64,000 nucleotides of DNA, from contig SAXG01000022.1 of assembly GCA_012932865.1 (NCBI GenBank), positions 62,001-126,000 on the forward strand. The letters run 5' to 3'. The notes under the pieces are model-generated. The model saw only the letters and a list, made by a program, of their open reading frames with translations, ran no database searches and had not been told where the DNA came from. Position 1 is the first letter of the stretch. Every line of letters starts with the position of its first letter. This DNA comes from Amylostereum areolatum. Taxonomy: Eukaryota; Basidiomycota; Agaricomycetes; Russulales; Stereaceae. This document shows positions 7,918 through 19,036 of the stretch, in pieces. The translations under genes were made by a program, and so were the position numbers.

Positions 7918-10078
7918 GCCCTCCAAAGGGATATAATCCCTCGTCGCCCCCTCATGTACCTAGTTTTTTTCTTTTCCCTCTTTGTTCCAAATAGACTCCT
8001 TAGTCCTTTCTGTTGCCATCCGTCTGTCCAGTGTTGCTCACCCACCGTTCGCACTTCCAACCCTTTCTTTCCCTTTGCCCTCCCTTTTCTTGACACCCCC
8101 CTTCTTTTTCACTATGCCTATCGGACTAGATGCATGGGATACGTATAGGTTGGAGGGCATTGACAACATTGACACCCCCTTCTGGACGCTCGACAAGAAT
8201 CTCAGCAATCAAGAAATCCAAGCGATCCTTCTGCTCAAGTCGCCCATACGGGCTGGCCACCCCAAACGTGCATCGTGTTGAGTGCGCGTGAACTCGACCG
8301 TGGTGGCTCTCAAGCAGAAGGTGTCCCGTCGTGCGCTCCATGAAGAAGCTGCACCAAAAAGGCGCAATGCCCGTGACCGGGAGCCTCAAGACGTCCAGTT
8401 TTCCGACGTAACCATCCCATTGTACGCAGAATACCTTCACCAAGCGACATCACGCCAGCTTGCCACATTCCTGCCTAGCAAGGACAAGTTCAATCGCCTG
8501 TTCTTTGACGTGCCGCTCACCCCAGCAGGCCCTCCCTCTTCCAAGCCATACACGGCACTAAAGGCTACCGTGGTCAAGGGCTGGTTCAAATCCAGGCTGG
8601 TACCTTTTCTCTATAGTCGAGCCCCGCAGCAGCACCCTGGTATCATCAGGGCCGTCCCCTACCATGGTCGCCGCCTCTACCGACAGTTCCGCAGAGCTTT
8701 CTTCCTCCTCCTCCCTTGTTCCCCTCGTGACAACCATTGATCTGTCTTCTTTCTCACAAGACTCCATCGTTGACAGTGTTCCCTCCCTTTCCATGGCAAG
8801 TTTCCCTCCCTCTGACCCTCTCCCTATGTCCTTGCCACCGTCCACAGAACTCCAAGACCGCTTCAGGATCCCCTACGCACTCACCCTGGCTAGCACGGTT
8901 ATGCAGTGTGCCGATCTATGCGACGAAGGAATGCCATGCCTTTACTATGGTACCGAACTTTTAGCCCATAGTTGCAAGCAACGAGGGTACCAAACCGATA
9001 GCCCTCAAATCTACATCAAAGAGCTTGTGACGGTAATTTCTTGGAAAATCCTAGCTACAATCAGCGCAGACCTGACGACAACAACAATGGACAACATTGA
9101 CATCAGTGGAAATTGCTCCGTGTGTGCCAGCGATGCTGAGTGCAAGAGGATCTCGAAGTCGAAATACCCCACTGTATATGATTTCAGAGGAGCAGTGTTC
9201 CATGCCATCTGCAATCACAAAATGTTGGAGGTGCAATTTGATCTTACCGGCGAGAAGCACACCAAGAGTGGGCAAGGCTTAGAAAGAAAGAATAGGCGGA
9301 GGATCTACCACCGGTGCTGTTGGTCCTGTGCACACTGCTCACAGCATCAGTGGTCAAGTTACAAATGCACGTCAAGCCACGTCCAGGTTAAACACGATGT
9401 AGATCTGGTGGTCCAGTGTCGAGACTTGTTCTACAATCCTCGTGCTTTCAGAGGACTGGCCATCACCCCGCTGACATATGGAAAGCAGTCAGTGTACAAA
9501 CAGACAACGAGCATGCTGCATTCTGTCAAAGGAAAGGCCCAGGCTCTCGTTGGCATTCCCACCCATCTAGCAGCATCTTCTTCTTCGTTCCGCCGTTTCT
9601 TTTCCACTTTTCCCTTCCATTTGCACCTCTTCAAGGCTTCAGGCCTCGCAACCCGCCTCTTCACATTCTGGATTCTTTGTAGGCCTATCATCGTCACCAC
9701 ACAGTACTACACATATTACCGCCTCCCCGGTTCTTCAGTTGTCCCCTCAATACTATGTAGTGGTATCTCTCTTTTCGCCGTGCCCTTCTATCCACCTTCC
9801 CTTTTTGTTTGTGGCTCCTCGCAACCTTCTCCCGTTTCCTACTATCACTGTACAGTACTACACCGATATACATACTATCTGTTGCTGCATCGCCACGTAG
9901 TACACAATACCATCACAGTCAATATTCAAAAAAAAAGTGTGAGCTCACAGTGGGTGAGCAACACTGGACGGTCGGATGGCTACAGAAAGGACCAAGGAGT
10001 CTATTTGGAATGAAGAGGGAAAAGAAAAAAAACTAGGTAAATGAGGGGGCGATGAGAGATTATATCTCTTCGGAGGGC
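7918..10078. mobile_element. 2.2-kb unit with about 127-bp inverted terminal repeats
   Basis: Left arm 7918-8044 (gccctccaaagggatataat onward) matches the reverse complement of 9951-10078 with a modest number of substitutions and indels. A pyrimidine-rich leader and one broken protein-coding frame lie between. I see no target duplication at either side, so it could be a DNA transposon with long TIRs or two inverted copies of a longer repeat. The class is not assigned. Confidence 0.6.
8114..9430 (+). pseudogene. Unrecognised coding frame inside the inverted-repeat unit
   Basis: From ATG 8114 (MPIGLDAWDTYRLEGIDNID) a frame runs to 8740 with one stop at 8279-8281; CGA to TGA would explain it. 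The message then continues in another frame (from about 8610) with a serine-rich linker and a more conserved-looking part: YALTLASTVMQCADLCDEG, then a cysteine cluster GNCSVCASDAECKRISKSKY and FHAICNHKMLEVQFDLTGE. The pattern suggests one protein of about 430 residues with one stop and one frameshift. I do not recognise the family. The cysteine-histidine spacing might bind zinc. Confidence 0.45.
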
Positions 10079-10293
10079 GTAGAGTATGTAATCATGCGAA
10101 CTGTCCGATGTAAGGCCTTGTTGGTGCAAGAGTGAGCAAAAGTGGATCAAAGGTGTAGTAGGGACCGAAAGGGTAAGTAGGAGCATACAGAAATGGATGC
10201 CGAGTGGTGGTGTTGTAAGCCGTAGGTTTACACTCCTCCCCCATCAAAAAAATAAGTGCAGCAGGAGGGAGGATGAAAGGGGAACACATTAAG
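10079..10293. other. Short stretch without a gene
   Basis: 215 bp between the inverted-repeat unit and the Gypsy-B LTR. No frame, repeat or motif that I can support. Confidence 0.6.
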
Positions 10294-10716
10294 TGTCACG
10301 GATTGCTCCATTTCTCTCTTCGTTTGCAGACCTCGTACACATGACATGTCATGGCACATGACTTTCCTTCGCATCACATGCTCCAATGACGTCATTGTCT
10401 GGACTTCCGAGTGGGGCTCCACATTCTTATCTATGACATCATTGCTCCGGACTTCTATCCTCCACCCTATGACTCCTTTCTTATTGTTCCCCCCGCTCGC
10501 ACCACTATCGCATCGCATCACACCATCGCTCCTACCTGTATATAAGGACAGTGCTTCTCTTCCCTTTTCCCCAGACTGTCCATCTCGTCGTACAGTACTG
10601 TAGTCTGTGTTGCACTACCCTAGGCTTGACACTCTCGAATCCATTTGTTCTCTCTCGCTCCTCCCATTGTCGCGACTTAGGCAGTTCCATCGGTCTCATA
10701 AACTACGTTTCTGACA
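10294..10716 (+). repeat. Gypsy-B 5' LTR, copy 1
   Basis: 423 bp, TGTCACGG to TTCTGACA. TATA box TATATAA at 10539; the predicted transcript start AGACTGTCCA at 10573-10582 is complementary to the primer site after the LTR. Confidence 0.92.
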
Positions 10717-10718
10717 CC

Positions 10719-10728
10719 TGGACAGTCT
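10719..10728 (+). other. Gypsy-B self-priming primer-binding site
   Basis: TGGACAGTCT begins two bases after the LTR and is the exact complement of AGACTGTCCA at 10573-10582, 34 bp after the TATA box. Its RNA could thus prime reverse transcription by folding back on its own 5' end, as known for Tf1/sushi elements. No tRNA 3'-end complement (TGG...) is evident otherwise. Confidence 0.75.
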
Positions 10729-10801
10729 ACCCCTATGCCTACCTCGCATCCCTCTCTCCATCTACCTCTGCTGTCTCTACGACATTAAAAAACCTCCTAC
10801 C

Positions 10802-12570
10802 ATGGACCTCCTGAATGCACCAGTCTTCCTCCCGTTCAATGGAAAGCCGATCACCCCTCGCGATGACACACCACTCCTCTACCCTTGGTCCGACACTGTC
10901 ACTGTCAACTGCCTCGTCTCTGTGCAGAATCTCTGCAAGAAAGATCTCTGCACCGTGCACGGCCTCAACTTCTGCATCTTCAAGTGGAGGTAGCATAAGG
11001 ATTATGGTACTATCGTTCTTGCTCTATATGTTCGGATCACTACATGCATCAACGTAGATCTTGAACACCTCGAGTTCACCCTCCACGCCCCCACCTATCA
11101 CACATATCTCATCCAGAACGCCCCCAACCCGATCCTCCAGACCAGCTTCACCTCTGTCTCCCAGTTCAACGACTGGACCCCCCGAATCTACCCCGCCCCC
11201 AGTCCTCCATCCTACCATCAAGGGTAAGACCCTTCGTTGCCGCCACCACGAACACAAGATCCGCCAGACAGTAAAAGCTGGCTATCTCACCAAGAAACTC
11301 CTCGGCCGTTGCCCCATCATAGCGGACTTTTTCTAGACCATCATCATGTCCCCTGCAGTCCCTTGTCCCCCCACCCTGAACTTCCCCCCAGGTGTTTTTC
11401 GAGACTACTGTCCTGAAGAGTAATATATCCTCACCTCGCAGCAAACTAAGGAATCCGTACGTTAGCAGCACGATAAACCAGACCTGCAATGTCAAGACTG
11501 GTACTTTGACGACCACGATGAACAACCCTACGTTGAAGAATTGGGCTTTGCCACTGCCGCAGATATTCTACAACACTTCTTGAACCCTCCTCCTACCAAC
11601 TTGCCCCCACCCTGTCGACGTACTGTAGTCGAGGTCCCAGAAGGAATCAACTACAACAACACAACTAGGAAGTGGTATGCCTATAGATGGAACAAGAATG
11701 GAACCCCAGGACGATCAGTAGTTGAGTGGCAGCCCACTTTTTTCAGTCCCATCCAAGATCACTGGTCGTGGCATCATAACCAGCAATTCCTCACCCCTGC
11801 CAACTTCCTCGTTGCAAAACAAGTTGAGAACGAAGTTGAAGCAGAAGAACACCAACAAGAAACCTTACACCACCTCAATCAAGAACTCGCCCAATCCCTC
11901 ACCATCTCCCTCCCCTCTGACAAAATGCCTGACACCAAATCCAAACCTGTCATCTCCAAGCCGGAGATTGGCCCCAAGCGAAAGCCATTCAAAGGCGATA
12001 GACACGACACCCTCCTGTTCTCCCTCGAGCTCCATATGTTCCTGCATGTTAACAAGGAAGTTTATGCCACAGACGATGTCAAGATGATGCTCCTCCTCAG
12101 CTTGATGGAGGACAACACAGTGAAAGCCTGGGCCACACATCGCTGCATGGAGCTTTTCGACAACAAAGACAGGAAGGAAGACACCAAAGCCCTCAGCCCC
12201 GACGCTCCACTACAACTCCTACAAAGAGCTCTTTGAGAGGTTCAGTAAAGACTTTGTGCCCATCGATCTGAAGATAGAGGCTCAGCGTAAGATCAATGAG
12301 CTTCCAATGACCACCTGGGACGTCACTGACTTTATCACCGAGTTTGAGATGCTGGCAACCATGTCAGGGTACGACGTCGAGGTGCTAATCCACTTTTTCA
12401 AGAAGGGACTTCAGCATGACCTTGGCAAGCAGGTGGCCTGGTCGTACCCGTTTCCCACCAACCTTGTAGAGTGGAAGGAGCGTGCCCGCCGTATCAACCA
12501 CCAATGGCTGGAAGAGAATCCGGAGAGGAAGAGCAGTCAGTCTAAGGGGGTTGTCACGCTCACCTCAAAT
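10802..12570 (+). pseudogene. gag: Gypsy-B Gag, copy 1 (broken)
   Basis: MDLLNAPVFLPFNGKPITP begins a Gag N-terminal region shared with the copies at 21165, 29988 and 40819; those three have ACG where this one has ATG. The frame is broken by several stops between 10990 and 11540, then reads through 11541-12236 (GINYNNTTRKWYAYRWNKNG, PKRKPFKGDRHDTL, LELHMFLHV) and, after a shift, 12256-12570 (capsid: DFITEFEMLATMSGYD, HFFKKGLQHDLGKQ). The zinc knuckle seen in copy 2 is deleted. Confidence 0.8.
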
Positions 12571-14655
12571 CTTTGGCCTTATGAACTCCCCTGTGATGTT
12601 CCAGGCAATGATGAATAAACTTTTCAAGGATCTCATTGACTTAGGAAAAGTCATCATCTGGACAACATCCTTATATTCACTTGAGCCATGGAAGAACATC
12701 GTGTCATAGTGTGACAGGTTCTACAACACTTGCAAGACAACGACCCATTTCTCAAATCGGAGAAATGTGTCTTTGAGCAAGACTCCGTTGAATACCTTAG
12801 GCTCATCATCTCACACGACAAGATTGCAATGGACCCAGTCAAAGTAGCAGGTATCCAGGACTGGCTGACACCTCAAACCATTAAGGACGTGCAATCCTTC
12901 CTCGGCTTTGGTAATTTCTACCGACACTTCATCAAAGACTTCTCCAAGGTTGCACGACCTCTATTCGACCTGACAAAGAAGGACTGCACATGGAGTTGGT
13001 CAGCGGAATGCCAGACATCATTTAACACACTTAAAGCTGTGTTCACCTCTTCCCCTGTCTTAGTTATGCTTGATCCAAGGAAACTCTACCTCGTTGACAT
13101 TGATGTCTTGGACTTCACTACTGGGGGCATCCTTTCGCAGAAAGGCAATGACGGCCACTGGCACCCAGTGGCGTACCTCTCCAAGGCCCTCTCGGAACCT
13201 GAATGGAACTATGACATCTATGACAAGGAACTACTAGCGATCATCTGTGCGCTCGAAGCCTGGCACCACTACCTCGAAGGCGCCCCCGACACCGTTGAAA
13301 TCTGGACAGATCACAAGAACCTGGAGCACGTCAAGATGGCACAGAAGCTGAGCCGCCGACAGGCACGTTGGGCTCTTTTCCTCACTCGATTTGATTTTTT
13401 GCTCGTTCACAAGCCAGGAGTATCCCATCGCCCGGACCCAATGTCTCGACAACCTGATCACAAGCACGGCGTTGGGAAAATGACAACAAGTACTTCCAGA
13501 TACGTGCAACAAGGCCAGGAGCAGTAACCTCCCTTGGTGATGTCGAACTCCGACAACGTATCCGCAACTGCAAAACTAAGAATATGGAGGTTGTTCAAGC
13601 TCTGGATGCCATCCTACGGAATGGGCCACATACACTCATCAAAAACCTCTAAGTGTGGAACTACGAAGAGGGCCTGGTCCTATTCAGAGAAAAGGTATAT
13701 GTCCCTGTAGACAACGAGTTGCGACGCGACATTGTCAAAATGTACCACGAATCGCCCCTGGCTGGACACTCTGGTCACTTCAAGACCTACAAACTTGTGA
13801 GTCATAAATATTGGTGGCCTGGCATGTCTGTCTTCGTCCGCGACTTTGTAGCAGGATGCGCAATCTGTCAGTCGATGAAAAAACAGAGCAGCTGACCCCA
13901 CATTGACATGATCCCGAACGAAGTACCCGATTGACCATTTGGCGTCATCTCCACCGACTTCATTGCCAAACTCCCTGACTGCAAAGGCTACAATGCTGTC
14001 AATGTTGTGGTCGATCACATCACCAAAATGGTGGTTACCACCCCATGCACGACAAAGATCACCAGTGACGGCATGGCCGACATCCTCTTCAACAAGGTAT
14101 ACCGACACTACTGCCTAGCAGACAAGATCATCTCGGACTGAGGACCCCAATTTGCTGGACAGGTGATGTGTACACTCAACGAGAAGCTCGGGATCAAGTC
14201 TGCCCTTAGCACAGTGTATCATCCACAGACAGATAGCCAGACCGAACATGAGAACCAGAACCTTGACCGAGTGAAGTGGTTGCCCTTCTTTGAGTTTTCC
14301 CACAACTCCCGCACCCATACAGCTACTGGAAAGGCTCCCTTTGAAGTCCTCTACGGTTTCCTCCCCAAGATGTACCCGTCCGTAAACCCGTCCTCAAAGG
14401 TCCCTGCAGTTGAAGAACACCTTCGTCAACTCGAAGAAGTCCAACAAGAGATCAAAGCTAGCCTCACCCTCACATCGGACTTGATGAAGCACTACAACGG
14501 CGACACGGTCAGCAAATCAACACAATTTGCCGTCAGAGACAAAGTATGGCTAGAAGGCAAGAATCTGAAGATGACGAGACCAAAAGCTAAGCTTGCTGCC
14601 AAACAATTTGGACCCTTCAAGATCATTGACGTCGTCAGCCTAGTCAACTACCGGC
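12571..14655 (+). pseudogene. pol: Gypsy-B RT palm end, RNase H and integrase, copy 1
   Basis: Starts at FGLMNSPVMFQAMMNKLFKD. The YMDD site is destroyed: intact copy 3 reads GKVIIYMDD where this reads GKVII-WTTS after a small deletion and shift. Then CVFEQDSVEYLRLIISHDK, FLGFGNFYRHFIKDFSK, RNase H (LVDIDVLDFTTGGILSQK; the first catalytic residue context VDASDF is altered to VDIDVLDF), and the primer-grip-like LSRRQARWALFLTRFDF. Integrase H2C2 end (HYWWPG-like KYWWPGMSVFVRDF, CAICQS), YHPQTDSQTEH and PFEVLYGFLPKMYPS follow, with several stops. It ends abruptly at VNYR. Confidence 0.85.
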
Positions 14656-14718
14656 CAAAGATCGGAAAAGCGTGATGGACGCGCTCCAAGCTCAGCCGAA
14701 GGTGGAAGAGAAGAAGGA

Positions 14719-14728
14719 GGGTTTTTGA
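14719..14728 (+). promoter_or_regulatory. Gypsy-A gag-pol -1 frameshift site
   Basis: GGGTTTT followed at once by TGA. In the gag frame the codons are GAG GGT TTT TGA; slipping back one base gives GGG TTT TTG AGG and enters the open protease frame. X XXY YYZ is the classic -1 slippery heptamer. A short stem between GGGCT and AGCCC about 20 bases on could assist. Copy 2 (near 32290) has GGATTTT at the same place. Confidence 0.7.
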
Positions 14729-16410
14729 GGGGGCTGACAATGTACACGGCACCTGAAGCCCAAGTTTCTGTTTCTCGCTCATCTGGTTTTGTGGCGCCTC
14801 GGTGGCCTGGTTCTCGTTTACATATGCGCATCATTGATTTGGACTGTACTCCTATGGGGGATATCCCCATTATGACTTCTCTTACGGACTCTATCGGTAT
14901 GGGCATGCGTCCTGTTGTTATTTTAGATACTCAGGCTTCAATTTGTGAGCCTTCGGCTTTGGATACGGCATCGGTTTTGGCCTCAGTTTTTGACACAGCT
15001 TTGGATACGAACTCGGTTTTGGTCATGGACCCTGTGAAGTCAGAGACAACGCCGTGCGATGGAAGGGGCACGGCACCCAAATCATGTTATATGGCACCGG
15101 GAATGGCTCAATGGACACTTCGTCGCTTAAGGGAAGACAAATCCGAAAGTGTGATTGCAATCCTTCGCATCTGGACACACCATCGACGCCGGGACGAGGC
15201 TACTTATGAAGCCATCAAGGAGATAACTGGCATGGAAGATGAATTAGCATGCCAAGCTCTACTAGAGCTCGCCACTCCCATGCAGTTCATACGCTCCTCG
15301 AGCGCTAAGGAACAAACGGTCATTCCCATACAACTTGTGGTAGATTCCAAGCGCATTGTCAAAGCTCTCGCACTCCTGGACAGTGGTTGCACTGGCTCAT
15401 GTATCAACACAAAGTTTGTGCAGGAAAATCTCATCCACACGCGATGGACTGCTCGCCCAATCCCAGTACAAAATGCAGACGGCACGCTCAACGCAGGAGG
15501 TCCCATCACGGAATATGTCACACTTCGTCTAATCATTCAAGACCATGAAGAAAACATCGACCTCGCAGTCTCAAACCTGGGAGATATAGACCTGTTCATC
15601 GGATATGAGTGGCTGAAAAAGCACAATCCTCGCATCAACTGGAAATCAGGATCAATTGAATTTGACCGATGCCCTACAAGCTGCTCTTGCCCCCCCTCCC
15701 CTTCTCAATATTGATGATGACAAAGAAGAGGAGGAAGAGCCAGTCCACATGGAAAAGGACGAGCAGCTGTTCGCTTTTGACTGGGACGGTTACAAGACAA
15801 CCTACCACATCCGGACCCATGCATCAGACATTGCAATCGAGGAGCACGCTAAGAAAAAGGAACAGACCTTCTCGGAGCGGGTCCCAACAGTGTACCATGA
15901 ATTCAAAGACATCTTTGACAGAGACGACTTCGACAAGCTTCCTGAGCGACGCCCATAGGACCACGCCATTGAACTCACTCCTAACTTCAAACCGGTCGAT
16001 TGCAAAGTTTACCCCCTCACATTGGACGAGCAGAAGCAACTGGACGCCTTTTTGGAAGAGAACCTGAGATCTGGCCGGATCCAGCCGTCCAAATCACCCA
16101 TGGCCTCCCCATTCTTCTTCATCAAGAAAAAAGACGGCTCGTTACACCCTGTACAAGACTATCGAAAGCTCAATAAAATGACAATAAAGAACCGTTACCC
16201 GCTCCCGCTCATCCAAGAGTTGGTTGATAAGCTTAAAGGAGCACGGCACTTTACCAAGCTCAATGTCCGATGGGGATATAACAATGTTCGGATTAAAGAA
16301 GGAGACGAATGGAAAGCGGCGTTCCGCACGAACAAAGGTCTCTACGAGCCTACAGTTATGTTCTTCGGACTCACCAACTCCCCGTCGACGTTCCAAGCCA
16401 TGATGAACGA
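14725..16410 (+). pseudogene. pol: Gypsy-A protease and N-terminal RT, copy 1
   Basis: Open from the frameshift site to 15714, then one frame change and 15656-16410. The retropepsin active site is ALALLDSGCTGSCINTKFV, with the flap-side segment DIDLFIGYEWLKKHNPRINW. RT begins with the conserved pre-RT segment (ERVPTVYHEFKDIF, PERRP stop DHAIELT), then [36 protein letters not shown] and [18 protein letters not shown]. One stop replaces the W or Q usually before DHAI. The palm with YxDD is deleted at 16410. Confidence 0.85.
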
Positions 16411-17090
16411 CGAGACAGACAACCCATCGGCAAACGAGTTTGCACAACGCCTGCAAGACATCTATGAGGAAGCCCGCTCTGTGCTGAAAGCAGCACAGGA
16501 CGACCAAAAGCGCTTTTACGATCGCAAGAAGGATGAACCAATAGATTACAAAATTGGCGACTTCGTCTGGCTGGAAGCCAAGACAAGAGATGGCCAAACC
16601 GTAATCAAAACGGCACGTCGTATGCAAAAGCTAGATGACAAGCACTTCGGTCCTTTCGAAATCCTGGAAAAAGTCGGAGCATCGGCTTACAAGCTTCGCC
16701 TCCCTGCATCCTGGTCATGAAAACATCCGGTCTTCAACGAGTCCCTCCTATCTCCACATAACGGTCCCGCCTTTGACAACCAGAAAGCATCTGCACCTCT
16801 ACTCCCAGAGTTAGTCCAAGGAGAGGAAGTCTATGAGGTCGAAAAGATTATAGACTCTAGGAAGGTTGGTCGCGGCTTCAAGTACCTCGTCAAATGGAAG
16901 GGCTACCCAGACAATGATAATACTTGGGAGCCTCTCGCCAATCTCCAGAATGCCAAGAAACGTATTGACGACTTCCACCGTGAACATCCAGGTGCCCCAA
17001 AACCTGCGCGTCTTAATCATTGGGAACTCCGGTCGGAAGAAGAAGCTGGATCTGATTACGACAAGGACGTCAAATCTAAGGAAGGGGTGA
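16411..17090 (+). pseudogene. pol: Gypsy-A integrase C-terminus and chromodomain, copy 1
   Basis: [55 protein letters not shown] and the GPY/F-like [18 protein letters not shown] lead, after one stop, to a chromodomain ([38 protein letters not shown]). The frame ends at the LTR edge. It is the integration-targeting end of the enzyme, fused by deletion to RT. Confidence 0.85.
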
Positions 17091-17547
17091 TGTCATGAAC
17101 GGTCTATAATTTTCTTTTTACTTTACATCGGTTACACGCTTTAGGACTTATCGGCTTATCACCAGTCCGGCTCCACTTCAGCCCAGACCCGGTTCATCTA
17201 TATCCCGCCCGGACCCACGTGACTCATCTCGGCCCGGGTCTGACTCCTTTCTCTTGGCTCATGCTGTACAATACTGACTCATGCTGTGCTCTTTTACATA
17301 TGACTGCTTACTTATACTAGGTCTGCTTACTGATTGCCATGTATCGGTTGCTTACCTAAGTCTCTCTCCTCTCGTGTATATAAGGCTCGCTCTCGCTGTA
17401 CATATTCCTTATCTCAAGCTAGTCAATTCTACCGACTTTGCTTGCTTTCCCTTGTCTGTTGCCGTGTCTAATCGGCTCCCCTCTGTCGTCCTCTTCCTCT
17501 GTCAGCTTTGTCGTAACTTGGTGCTGTCGCACTAGTCGTTGCTGACA
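17091..17547 (+). repeat. Gypsy-A 3' LTR, copy 1
   Basis: 457 bp, TGTCATGA to TGCTGACA, with a TATATAA box followed about 33 bp later by TTATCTCAAGCTAG. The adjoining sequence on the right is a truncated Gypsy-B RT on the other strand. Confidence 0.9.
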
Positions 17548-18724
17548 CTAGAATGTCGCGGGGGAGTTCGTAAGCCCGAAAAACATCACCATAGGTTCAA
17601 AGAGGCCATGATTCGTCTTGAATGCAGCCTTCCACTCATTGCCTTCCTTGATGCGGACATTGTTGTATCCCCAGTGGACGTCCATCTTGGAGAAGATCTT
17701 TGCACCTTTGAGGCAGTTGACAATTTCTGAGATCAGCGGCAAGGGATACTCGTTCTTGATGGTACCCTTGTTCAGCTCTCAATAGTCCTGTACAGGCCGC
17801 AGCTTCCCATCCTTCTTTTTGACAAAGAAGAACGGACTTGCCTGTGGTGACTTCGACAGGCGGATGTAGCCCTTCTTCAGGTGGTCGTCGAGGAAGGTAT
17901 CAAGCTCGATCTGCTTGGAGGGGGAGAGCGGATAGATTTTGCAGGACTTGGGTTCAAAGCCGTCCTTCATGTTGATGGCATGATCCCATGGTCGTCGGTC
18001 GGGTAGTCGTTCAGAGGTTTTCTTGTTGAAGACGGGTGCAAAGTCGCGGTATAGAGGGGGAACCAAGTCTTTGAAGGTTTGCGGGCGTGCATTTTCCTTC
18101 GAGTGCTCTGCAAGTTCTTGCGCCTTGATGAAGCCCGCGCGGATTGGTGCTGCCTCCGGGTTAGGGCCATCAACTTCGGGAAGGATCCCAGCGCGACGTA
18201 GGCCATTGATCTCCCAGTCTCGGAAGACCCTGGGTCGTTTGTCGCCGTCTTCAGTGAAAATCCGGGCAGGTAGAGGTGAGAGATGGAATGTGCAGATGCG
18301 AACACCTTTGACCCTGCATGCGGAGATGACATACGTAGGGATAGGAGCCCAGGAGACATACACTGGTTCTGGGAAGGACTAGAGGTACCTTAGGGGCCTC
18401 GTCAACTTGAACCTTTTGCTGTGATCGGGTCAATAATGGTGTTTGCAGCTTTGTTGCAAGGTTTGTCATGGTCGGTTTGGAGAGGGTGCAGGTGGGAGGG
18501 CAGCGGAGCATGTCAACATGATCTTGCTGCCAGTCTATGGTGGGGTTATGCTCATTGAGCCAGTCTGTTCCAAGGATCATATCGTGATCACCGATGTCGG
18601 TGATGAAGAACTCAGCTTCTTCCTCATGGTATGCCTTTGAGTCTTGCGGGTATATCCAGATCCGCTGGGTCGTTGTATCACGTACCCAGCCCATGATGTT
18701 CTCGGTGCCATCTATGTTACGCAC
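17548..18724 (-). pseudogene. pol: Gypsy-B protease C-terminal part and N-terminal RT, copy 2
   Basis: 18724-18251 covers the end of retropepsin (GDHDMILGTDWLNEHNPTID). Upstream at 18830-18725 the active site ALLDSGAEGIIIN can be read with stops around it. A second frame (18363-17779) gives the pre-RT region (RDFAPVFNKKTSERLPDRRP, WDHAINMKDGF) and SPFFFVKKKDGKLRPVQDY. After one stop, 17742-17548 gives [20 protein letters not shown] and [13 protein letters not shown]. It ends before the YMDD palm motif. Confidence 0.83.
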
Positions 18725-19036
18725 AGGGAACGGGTTTTCTAGTTTTCTCGTAGTCAGCTTCTTGCATTTAGCGAAGCTTCAGTTGATGATGATTCCTTCT
18801 GCACCACTGTCAAGCAGTGCATCTGCGTCGATTTGTCAGCCTGTCGCTCGTCCAATCATTTTGACCTTGAGCATTATCGAGGGTGTTTGCCTGTTCTTGG
18901 TGACAGTAGACAGATACAAACACGAGGGATATGATTGCTCACATGAAGTCATAAATGGTAGTACAGAAAAGTGATTGTAAGATGCCAATGATATAAGCCC
19001 TTTGCCTCTGCCAGACGAGGCGACTGGGGGGGGGTT

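Larger units (their letters stand above)
10294..14655 (+). mobile_element. Gypsy-B copy 1: LTR, gag, then RT to integrase; middle deleted
   Basis: 5' LTR 10294-10716, self-priming site 10719-10728, gag from about 10802, then a direct jump near 12570 from the end of the gag capsid region to the RT palm. The zinc knuckle, protease and first half of RT are lost. RT end, RNase H and integrase follow. At about 14655 the sequence switches to Gypsy-A, so no chromodomain or 3' LTR of its own is present. Many stops come from C to T changes. Confidence 0.85.
14656..17547 (+). mobile_element. Gypsy-A copy 1: gag tail, protease, RT start, integrase end, 3' LTR
   Basis: Begins in the Gag tail (matching 32215 onward), continues through a frameshift site, protease and the first part of RT. 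It then jumps at about 16410 to the integrase C-terminus, chromodomain, a purine tract (aaggaaggggtga) and the 3' LTR 17091-17547. The deletion removes YxDD, RNase H and the integrase core. Confidence 0.87.

Noticed and set aside
7918..10078. Calling the inverted-end unit a named DNA transposon superfamily
   Set aside because: No target duplication and no recognisable transposase.
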